Below, in pieces: positions 21,400 to 30,372 of a stretch of DNA of 64,000 nt. Source of the stretch: Azorinus chamasolen (lineage: Eukaryota; Mollusca; Bivalvia; Cardiida; Solecurtidae); NCBI GenBank assembly GCA_963576725.1, contig OY755240.1, positions 57,226,633 to 57,290,632 of the forward strand, written 5' to 3'. The translations under genes and the position numbers were made by a program. Positions within the stretch are counted from its first letter, which is position 1. The number at the start of each line of letters is the position of its first letter. The notes under the pieces are model-generated. The model made no database searches. It was given only the letters and a program-made list of their open reading frames with translations, and had not been told where the DNA came from.

Positions 21400-23018
21400 T
21401 CAATTCTTTCGTCTGCCAGCACAATATTTATATAGATCTATACAGGAATCATAAGAAGACCAGTGAAGACTATTCTCATAACAGAATCGATAGGTTTTGT
21501 TTGTCGTTTCCAGTAGATTTCTGATAATTAAAATTTAGACTGATGTAAAACTGAAAACAAAATCGATTAGGAATTAGAATCGGAACCTAAAACATAGAAT
21601 CGAAATAAAGATGAATTCACTAACAATGTGCACAAACGTATGTAAACCTATTCAACCTAGTAACTTATTGTGTGTGTGTTTTGTGTTTAACGGGTGTTCC
21701 GTGTTTCAATATAAAAAAATCTTACGTTTTGAACAACAAATAATTGAAATAGAAAGCATACTAGAACATCGCACCCATATTTTGCAGAAACGAAACAGAC
21801 AATTCACGGCCAGATTATATTCCAGTACAATCAAACGCGCCAAAAATAATGGATGTATTAATTTGTGTTTGCCGAATGCAGAACAGTTTCGGTTTGGAAT
21901 TAGTCTCAACGAACCATTTCTCGAGTGTTTTATTTCATACATTTCATATCAGTTTTGCACAATATGGATGTATATATTTGTATGTACATGTAAAGTGAAA
22001 GATAGGCTGTGAAAATTAATCAAGGATATAAATATCAATCCAGGTAAGGTCCAGCGCGATCCGCAGTGGTACACCGTGGTCCACGATGACACCATCGCGA
22101 CCTGCGGTGATAACGATCGCGCCCGGCGACGAGTGCCCCTGGTGAGACACCATCGCGGACCCATCACAACCCGCGCTGGATTGCGGAAGACCGCATATCA
22201 GCGCGGACAAAAAAAACCTTGTCCGCGTTGGATAAAATTGCGATGGGCCGCGGAAAACAAAAAGTCCGCGGGACTTGTACTGTACATAGGTGTAGGATCA
22301 ATGGACTTTAACTCTTCTGACAATCAATTTTACAATAGCTTATATGAACATTTCATGTGCACTGTATACCGCGAAGTAAATACAGATATACAACATGTAC
22401 TTCGTGTGTATACACATTTTAGAATATACATTTATGCACACTTTCAAGTACCCATACTGCATTTACATCGACTTAGTGAACATTCAAAGCATGAAGGCAA
22501 GTACATGTTAGGTATGACGATATTGCCAGAAAACCTTTTGAACTACATTAATATTTAATCCCGAAATTGTATGATTTTTAATCTATAGGTTAGAAAACAA
22601 ACACTAAAACCGACAAAATGACCGTGGTCCGAAATGACCTACCAGCAATTAATCAAAGAGAAACTGAAAGTTAGCGCAATATATTGTTTTATGTATCCAG
22701 GGATTATGACGTGAATTAACTGGGTTCGCCGAACAATCCCAAGCAAATAAGAAGTTGCAATTTATCAGTGATAATAACTTTCGTGAAAAGAGCATGCAAT
22801 ACTCGACATGTATCGTGGATGGACCAGTTTCGGTGCACTTAGCAATCAAACTGATCGCGGTGATCACAAATCTTAAAATTGTAAAAAAAAACTAATAGTA
22901 CCTTTGTAATAGGTCTTCTAAGGTAAATCAGTGTAAATTAATTCCCAAAATATTCCATATTTATCGCGGTTGAAACCGTTTTAATGACGTAGCCATTTTG
23001 TGTTATTTTGTGTTTATC
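21400..23018. other. Interval without convincing genes; CpG-rich patch at 22040-22285
   Basis: ORFs of 133 codons (21611-22012) and 160 codons (22076-22558) are open by chance as far as I can judge: no domain, no Kozak preference, mixed composition. The patch at 22040-22285 is far richer in CG than its surroundings. It contains self-complementary runs such as GCGCGGACAA with TTGTCCGCG (about 22200-22228) and CCGCGGA with TCCGCGG (about 22247-22272). Confidence 0.5.
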
Positions 23019-23801
23019 TGCCCTATTTCGGTGCGGCTTTTTTTTTATCCAAATACAGTGTTCAACAAAAGTGTATGACTACATTTGTAAATTAAAAGTA
23101 GTAGGTCTGTAAACTTATTTTTTTACTTTGAACTGTTAAAACAAAATGAAATGCATATCAAACACATTATGCATGTTGTAACGAGTTTAAAGTATTTTTA
23201 TAACAAGAACCATTTATTGTCAATGTTCTTACCTTGTTTAAACTCATTTTTTCCCTGGAATTTGTGCATTTTGACTAAAAACAACTCTAGTAAGACTTTT
23301 TTCCAGTAAAATATTATTGGATTTAAATCTAGTAGGTATCTTTCCGGCATTAATAAAAGTATGTCTCTATCCTGTATGAATAAACTAAAGTATATCTCTG
23401 CTCTGTAAGGTCTCTCTCCTATGTGAAAAATATAGTGAAGGACATACTTTTGGACAAAGCCTGTACTTGAAAAAAATGAGCAGAGACATCGAAGTCGTGT
23501 GACTTTGCTGCAGCATATGACAATAAATGTGTATCCCTAGAAAATTGAGAGAAACGATTTCAAGACAGTATTTTTTGGAACAAACATTATCTAAGTGAAA
23601 ACAGACATAAGGAAAATGGCTGAAATTGCTACGAGTTATCAAATATAGTAAGTAACTTTAACTGTTTGCAGTATATTTTAGAATTTTTTTACAGCGATGA
23701 CAGGTATTGGTTTATTTTGTGGATTGCAAAAAGTGATGACGTAATTCAGCTCTTCTTAAAGAAGATATCGTTTCCCAAGTAAAGTGCACCGAAATAGGGC
23801 A
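23019..23801. mobile_element. Candidate 783-bp element with 16-bp perfect TIRs
   Basis: The left end TGCCCTATTTCGGTGC and the right end GCACCGAAATAGGGCA are exact reverse complements. A further partial copy, GCACCGAAACAGGGC, lies directly to the right. The interior shows no transposase and no clear target duplication was found, so this could also be two independent copies of a short repeat. Confidence 0.5.
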
Positions 23802-25570
23802 TGCACCGAAACAGGGCCATCGATGATACACCACTCACCAGATAAATTTACCACGAGCGGATCCATAAGTCGCGAGCTTATTCATTCATTGCTCCTTAAC
23901 TGATTCCATTTTCTAGGTTTCTTGGTTTAAGTGGACAATATGTCTTGAGTGAGCCCGCTGTCTTATTTGTTCTCGTCTAATCTTCTCTGGTAATACCTCG
24001 GAATGAGGACCCCGTCGCAACTTTGGATGTTTCGGGTCGCCATTTTGTTTACTTTCTCCAGCGCAGTCTAAATCACGTGACGATCATATTACACTAGCTC
24101 ATTTGCATTAACTCGTCTATACGACCAACATAGGATTCCCTGGTATTCCACGTTAATTTCTTCGAAATGAAAGATCTTTCGAGCATCGCGATTTTTTCAC
24201 TAGTGATTTGAAACCTTCTTTGAACCAAAAATCGATATTTTCGTTTTTGGACATGGAAATATAATGCGAAAATGTAATTGGACTTTAAGGGAATGATGTA
24301 ATATTTGGCTGATAAAATGCCTTGGCGTAAGGTTATACTGCAACATTCTGTTTGTCATACAGTGTGCTACTAAGGCAAACACAGGTAAAATATTTGCGTG
24401 CAAATTCCGAAGTATGAAAATATTTTTTTAACCATTGTTCATTAAGAAAATGCTATGTTTATGGATATGTGACTGATATCCTTACCATGTAAATATTTTC
24501 TCTGATCATATTCACAGTTTGTTTGATTTGATCTCAATCGCAAGAACCTTTGTACTTAAAATAGAATAGAAGCATGCTTTCCAAGTTTGCCATGTTTTTT
24601 CCACAGGTTATTAACAATTAAGCGGTTAGAGATGCATATTATTTTACAATGTGAAATAAGGATTTCAACCTTGTTGTCCGAAACTGGCGAAAGTGTATTT
24701 CAGGCTAGCTGTTTTGAATTAAAATCAATTCCATATAAAATAAATGTTGTCAGGACAGAATATGTAGTTTTCCCAATGGAAAATTGATAATCTTTGAAAA
24801 AACCACTGGATAAATGCTTATTTCTGATTGACACAATTTTTAAATTTTAGGAAAATAAAGAAAATATTATATGATGTATAAACAAGTAATAAGAGCAGTG
24901 ACAGCTATGCCATAGTCCCCTACCAGCTTAACTTTAATTTCAACTGCTTTAATTTTGTGACAAATCAATGCTCTAAGATTTATAAAAGTGCCAAAAGGCA
25001 TCATTCAATATGAGCAAACGGGTTAACCTGAAAAATATTTTCCTTTACTTAACCCATGTCCTCATAGGCTAGTGAGTCTCTTTGAATAAATCTACCAAAA
25101 AAGGACCATTTCATAGAGGAAAGGAACATTTTAGAATTGTGTACATTTGAAACTATTAATTTTGATAAATGCTCTATTTATCACAGTGGTTTCATAAAGT
25201 GACTTTTGCAGAGCATCAATGTGAGGGAATGGGTTAATGATCGATAGTAAAACCTATGGGATGATGATGATGCAAAACAGATAAATTAAAGAATGTTCAA
25301 TATTGAGGGAAAACAATATTCTCAAGCATGATTAATATATATGATAATTCATTTTGAAATTTTGAAACCTTACACTAACTTACAGGGAAATGAGAAACTG
25401 CTTATTGTAGATGCTGCAAATCCTCATTTGTCATCTTTTAAAGATGTCAAAAGGTGTATATGGTACCGTAATTAAGGCTCAAGACGAATGGAACATGTCG
25501 TTTGAGAAGTTGACAGCAAATTATGACAGAGGACAATGGAATGCAGTGATAGCAGGGCTGTTAGTAGTTT
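23802..25570. other. AT-rich interval, nothing recognised
   Basis: No ORF above about 70 codons and no repeat copy that I could relate to the rest of the window. A short AG-flanked open stretch at about 25384-25475 (plus) could be a stray exon, but has no recognisable domain. Confidence 0.5.
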
Positions 25571-25680
25571 CATGTCTCTGGTAAATGCTGTTTTATGGCA
25601 GTGTTACATGTCTCTGGTAAATGCTGGTTTTTGGCAGTGTACATGTCTCTGGTAAATGCTGTTTTATGGCAGTTTCACAT
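25571..25680. repeat. Three-copy minisatellite
   Basis: ACATGTCTCTGGTAAATGCT with a GTTTTATGGCAGTGT-type tail occurs three times in a row with small changes. Confidence 0.9.
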
Positions 25681-25780
25681 TGATATGGGACTGTTATTAC
25701 CCGAATTTTCAACACTTTCATGACAGCTATTGATTAAATGGACATTTGCAGTTTGGAACAGAAAATATATCTACAATTAC

Positions 25781-26210
25781 CTGTCGATACACTGGTGGTA
25801 GCTTGTGAGAGTATCTGGTTCGTATTCAGAGCTGTCTGCTTTACGTATGGAAAGTAAGAAGGAGCCAAAAAGAGGGTCGAACGCAGCAGGCTGCAGTTAC
25901 CAGATTGGCCTGGTCTCCTTTTGTGGTGGCTCTGCCAACCATCTCTGGAACACCTTCATGGTTCCTTCTGTTTTTTCACAGTGTTTTTGCTCTTCATTGT
26001 TTCAACAAAGTTCTCTTTTGCATCAGTACTTACAGTTATGAACTGGGGAGCTCGTTTTGAAACCTTAGCTGTCCTAACCGTCGCTTGGTCTGGTCCCGGT
26101 TCCAGCCGATCACGTATTTCTCTAGATATAGATCCCTCAAAAATTAAATCTAGAGCTTCTAGCGTCGGAAGAGAATTCAACAGACAGAAGTTCGAACTGA
26201 CCATATTCAT
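25781..26210 (-). pseudogene. Broken exon of a DUF3504 (QRICH1/ZMYM/Crypton-derived) family protein
   Basis: In the minus strand, ENFVETMKSKNTVKK is followed, one frame over, by MKVFQRWLAEPPQKETRPIW, a TAA stop, then FGSFLLSIRKADSSEYEPDT and LTSYHQCID ending at the donor AG|GTAATT. The pattern matches the N-terminal domain of proteins with a DUF3504 region related to Crypton tyrosine recombinases, where N.KKT...MK.F..WL and F...VRK.DG.EYEP.TL...Q..ID are typical. One frameshift near 25965 and one nonsense codon near 25895 make it a pseudogene fragment. Upstream, 26210-25970 is open but not recognisable. No second exon was found. Confidence 0.65.
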
Positions 26211-26599
26211 TCATACCAAATTCTGGGAAACTAGCTATTTGAAGACAAAATCGGAAAAAGTCGATAGGGGTTTGTTTGTTTACTAAGTTTACTAAGTTTA
26301 GACAGACGGACAACAGGAGACGGACACCTAAATTTCGCCTTTTCACAGTAAAACGTTAAGAATGGTTGTAATACATGTATTTTGCGGCATTTCAATCTAT
26401 ATAACTACAGACACACTTGCAGGTTTCATTTCATTTTATTTTATAACAATAATGTAATTCTGAATGGGTACTATAAAGAGCTGCTATACGGGTTATAAAT
26501 AACGTTGGGAAATTTTCCCTGAATTGCCCATAACGGTAAGGAATTTGATGGTGTAAATGAAAACAAAATTATAATTATATCTGTATGAGAGTTTACACA

Positions 26600-26840
26600 T
26601 CTTAACCCTGTGTCTGTTTTATGTTTATTCTAAATTTCAATACCTGAAGTTTTTATGGATAAACTAGTTAAAACGAAATATGGAAAAAGGGACATTGTAT
26701 CCATTTTAGAAAGTAAAGAAACAAGACAGACCCTGATCAGACGGCTCCTTTAGGGACCATCTCATCTGGGTCTACTCTGCAAATGTGTCAAAAATCATTT
26801 ATATAAAGGAAAGGGTGATGAAGGTCAGCAAATATCTATT
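26600..26840. mobile_element. Dispersed repeat related to GATC-core MITEs (family B)
   Basis: It shares ACATTGTA.CCATTTTAGAAA, GTAAAGAAACA and the CCTGATCAGACGGCTCCT core with 50130-50365 and 53770-53975. Confidence 0.7.
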
Positions 26841-27005
26841 GAAATCATGGTATTGTTTCATAATCCCTATTTCAAATAACGAAAACAATTCTTGTATTAA
26901 TTCGGAAGAAAATTAATGTAAAATAATGTTTATATTTTGTCTGCCGCTGATATATATCACACGTATTCAATGCTCTTTTCATTTTAAAACAAACTATAGT
27001 TTATA

Positions 27006-27440
27006 TTAAACAGAACGTATAATTTTATAAATTAATACGAGACAAAAACCTACCCAATGTAAACTTGGTTTTCTCACACCAGTGATAGCGCCATTACGAG
27101 ACGCTGCTAACTCCGACAGTACATGTGTGCAGTAAAATGTCTTCAATTTAGGGATCATCTTGATTCCCCATAGGTCGGTATCCCTATATATTCTCTGTAC
27201 ACACATTACATTTACTCTCCGAATTAAGGGGTTGCACCATTTGAAGTTTGATATGTATTTGGTAGTAAAATTTGTGATTGTCTCGGTGATATGCAATTTC
27301 CAACTTTTAGCAGCCATACGTTTCTGTTTTTCTGCTGCTTCTGCTATAAGTAGCTTTTTGTTTTGCAGCAAAGTTTTGATTTCTGATAGCCCAACATACC
27401 CAGTGCTGACTATTACTTTACCGGCAGGTGTACATGCCAA
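27006..27440 (-). CDS. Unrecognised ORF, 144 codons
   Basis: It opens with MACTPAGKVIVSTGYVGLSE, followed by a basic and Gln/Lys-rich segment (KLLIAEAAEKQKRMAAKSWK) and a C-terminal half with LKTFYCTHVLSELAASRNGA. The frame upstream of the ATG is open for only two codons after a TAA, and no donor or acceptor is clearly used. I do not recognise it. A weak resemblance of the first residues to DDE transposase text was considered but is not good enough to name. Confidence 0.2.
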   Translation of the reverse strand: MACTPAGKVIVSTGYVGLSEIKTLLQNKKLLIAEAAEKQKRMAAKSWKLHITETITNFTTKYISNFKWCNPLIRRVNVMCVQRIYRDTDLWGIKMIPKLKTFYCTHVLSELAASRNGAITGVRKPSLHWVGFCLVLIYKIIRSV

Positions 27441-27659
27441 GAATAGATGTTACTTGTCAAGTACTAGTCCGGGAATATCAATGCTAGTAACATTAAGATG
27501 TTTGTTGTACTTCGTCTTAGAATTTGTCTTTTCTCTCAAGACATTTATAGTAAATGTGTTGCCTTTGAATTTTGAATACAACAAACACTTCCCTTTCGAA
27601 TTACTGTTGTTATTTGGTGAGCATGGCATTACTTCCCCAAAGTAAGAGATAGCGTTCTA

Positions 27660-28350
27660 GTTTCCCTCTCAATTGAAATTATATTTTAGGTAGATATACT
27701 TATATTATCATTGTAGAATGTGAGACATGTCTCGTTTAGCTCTGCTTCAGTAAAGTCTTGGGCTTCTATCTAAACACCTGCATCATAGTTTCCTTTTGCC
27801 TGTTTTCAACAGTGACCCTTTGACTTTGCTGGCTGAGAGTTGTATTTTCTATCTTTGTACTTGTTCTGCTTTTTAAGAACATTGTCTATATATAGAAATG
27901 AATATGCTATCAAGATTTGCATTTACTGCATGCGTGTACACCTGACCATGCTGGACCAAGAAGTGACCTTAGGGAAGCCCGCATAAAATCCAGATTTGAA
28001 ACATTTGTTTGTAAATTTTCCACCATCAAATGTACACCTGATATGCATACATGATTCTGCTATGTGACTTGCGAAATTACCTTTGCTTGTGAAAATACCA
28101 ATTAGCCTATCCGAATTTTTGGCCATTCTGTTCAAAATGATGAATCAGGGTCACTCTTACTTGCAGAATATGAAGTGACGGTGTCTGGTGGGCTATCAGG
28201 TGTAGTCCAATATTCCGATTGATTACTTAGGGTACCAATGTCCATTTCTTCCTCATCAGCAACAGAATCAGTTTTGTTAAATTTGGTTTGGCAACTCCGG
28301 TGTCATGGTTTCTGAAAACAAATTCTGAACAATTTGAATAATCTTCACCA
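27660..28350. other. Interval with a possible degenerate coding stretch on minus strand
   Basis: On the minus strand 28280-28140 reads as an acidic Ser/Asp-rich stretch (TDSVADEEEMDIGTLSNQSE) and 28135-27923 is open (FASHIAESCMHIRCTFDGGK). Both could be remnants of a host or transposon gene; no family is recognised. Confidence 0.3.
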
Positions 28351-28351
28351 A

Positions 28352-28619
28352 ACCGGCGGACGTGGTCGTCTGGCTAACGCGCTCGACTGCAATACCAGTG
28401 GTCATGGGTTCGATCCCCCGCCGGACCAAGTCCTTTGGACGAGACTATAAACCGAGGTCCGATGTATCAGTGCTTTACATTGGGCATCTGAAAGAACCAG
28501 AGATAATAAGAGTAAGGCATCGCGCCCGGGCTTCTCTGTATCCTCTCCCCTATCTATCTGGGGCGTCCAATTAGCACATAGTGAGCTGAAACAGACGTTA
28601 ATTAACACAAACAAACAAA
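28352..28619 (+). mobile_element. tRNA-derived SINE
   Basis: The head has a box A-like TGGTCGTCTGGC and an exact box B GGTTCGATCC 40-50 bp later, as in an internal RNA polymerase III promoter. A tRNA-unrelated body follows (GACGAGACTATAAACCGAGG ...) and the element ends in a short ACAAACAAACAAA tail. It is too long and poorly paired to be a tRNA gene. Confidence 0.82.
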
Positions 28620-28986
28620 TCGGTGCAAACCTTCAAAATGTGAAGGTAATTTTAAACCAAACCATCAGTGTAATCGGTGGAAATTAAATATGTCAAGGAG
28701 GTAAGTGCGTAAAGCTGTAAAGAACAATTCGAGATATTATTATTATTATTATACCACATTTATATAGCGCTCTTTTCACACGGATATGTGCGTTCAAAAG
28801 CGCTTCACATGGATGAAATCACTAACCGGAACGATCAGCATGATTATCTATCCAGACAATGAAAGATGTACAATATATATGAAATTGCTAGCCGGAAGGA
28901 ACTACATGATTTCCATCGGTCAGTTAAAGATATGAAAAAGATATACAATAGATATAAAATCACTATCCGCAAGGAATAGCATAAAC

Positions 28987-29200
28987 TGTATTAACAAACT
29001 GGATACAGACAAGTTGACTGAAAGCCATGCTCATCAATATCACAAATTAGAATAAGTGTATTAACAAAACTTGATACAGACAAGTTGACTGAAAGCCATG
29101 CTCATCAGTATCACGAATTAGAATAATCTATATTAACAAACTTGATACAGACAAGTTGACTGAAAGCCATGCTCATCAATATCATAAATTAGAATAAATG
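28987..29200. repeat. 71-bp minisatellite in LINE 3' UTR, three copies
   Basis: GACAAGTTGACTGAAAGCCA starts at 29008, 29079 and 29150. Confidence 0.92.
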
Positions 29201-29209
29201 GTCTGACTG

Positions 29210-29440
29210 AAAATCATTCCATTTATATGACTATTGGGTCAACTGTTAGCTTGATAGGTTGGCTGAAAGCCATTCCTATCCTGAACTCAGTTGCCACTGT
29301 ACATGACTACTGGGTCAACTGTTAGCTTAATAGGTTGGCTGAAAGCCATTCCTATCCTTAGCTTAGTTGCCACAGTACATGACTATTGGGTAATCTGTTA
29401 GCTTAATAGGTTGGCTGAAAGCCATTCCTATTCTGAGCAA
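29210..29440. repeat. 76-bp minisatellite in LINE 3' UTR, three copies
   Basis: GGTTGGCTGAAAGCCATTCC starts at 29257, 29333 and 29409. It shares GGCTGAAAGCCAT with the 71-bp array next to it, so the two arrays probably share an origin. Confidence 0.92.
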
Positions 29441-29447
29441 AACTGTC

Positions 29448-30356
29448 CTAGTAACAAATGCTGAAAAAGTGCGTTTTCAGACACCTTTTGAAACATGCCA
29501 GTGACCTTGCGTCTCTAATTCCTGACGGTAGAGCATTCCAAAGTGTCGGAGCTGCATGCATGAAACTTCTCTCATCGTATTTTACCGTACGACTTTTTGG
29601 CACAACCAACGACAATGATCTGCTTGCTGACCTTAACTCTCTGCGCGGCCTGTATACGTCAAGCATGTCGACAATGTACTTGGGAGATTCATTGTGCATG
29701 GCTTTATATGTAAGAGTCAGAATTTTGAATTCAATTCGATGTTGAACCGGAAGCCAGTGAAGTTCCTTCAAAACCGGCGTGATATGATTATATCGAGAAG
29801 TTCTGGTAATGATGCGGGCTGCTGTGTTTTGCACCCTTTGAAATTTCCGCAGTGAGTTGTTCGAAATCCCATGCAGCAGTGAATTGCAGTAGTCTATTTT
29901 CGATGTAACAAGAGAGTTTACCAAAGTCTTGGTAGCATCAGGTGAGAGGTACTTTCTAATATGGCCTATTTGCCGGAGCTGCGCATAGCTAGACCTACAC
30001 ACGGAATTGACATGTGATGTCATATCCATTTGTGAATCGAGCCATGCACCGAGATTCTTTATACACAAAGATGGCTTGATTTTAGAGGGTCCTACTTGCA
30101 CACTAACCTCTGTAGGTACTTCTGTGTTTTTTGTATGAAACAGAATGACCTCAGTCTTGTCAGTATTGAGCTTCAGCATGTTCTGATGCATCCAAGAGAC
30201 TACTTCTTTGAGACAGTCCTCAACTCGCGATAAAGCTTCCAGTTGACAGGATATGCCCTTGGGCTTAAAGGACAGGTATAACTGTGAGTCATCGGCATAG
30301 AAATGGTGATTAAGCCCATGATTTCTGCAGATTGAGCCAACAGGTTTCGTGTACAT
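29448..30356 (-). CDS. LINE pol: C-terminal RT
   Basis: 302 codons in the frame after the breaks. HFYADDSQLYLSF is RT motif C with the catalytic YADD. LNTDKTEVILFHTK and the thumb region (SYAQLRQIGHIRKYLSPDAT, SKIDYCNSLLHGIS, PVQHRIEFKILTLTYKA) follow as in CR1/L2 elements. It ends 29448 in FFSICY. The VPQGSVLGP turn lies in a third frame at 30394-30356, so two 1-nt indels separate this ORF from the upstream one. Confidence 0.9.
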   Translation of the reverse strand: MYTKPVGSICRNHGLNHHFYADDSQLYLSFKPKGISCQLEALSRVEDCLKEVVSWMHQNMLKLNTDKTEVILFHTKNTEVPTEVSVQVGPSKIKPSLCIKNLGAWLDSQMDMTSHVNSVCRSSYAQLRQIGHIRKYLSPDATKTLVNSLVTSKIDYCNSLLHGISNNSLRKFQRVQNTAARIITRTSRYNHITPVLKELHWLPVQHRIEFKILTLTYKAMHNESPKYIVDMLDVYRPRRELRSASRSLSLVVPKSRTVKYDERSFMHAAPTLWNALPSGIRDARSLACFKRCLKTHFFSICY

Positions 30357-30372
30357 GATGTAGTTTTTGGTC

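Noticed and set aside
21611..22558. Two plus-strand ORFs of 133 and 160 codons
   Set aside because: No recognisable domain, no splice context, one crosses the GC-rich hairpin patch. Probably chance.
28352..28430. A tRNA gene
   Set aside because: Box A and B are present but the acceptor stem does not pair and the sequence continues into a SINE body and tail.
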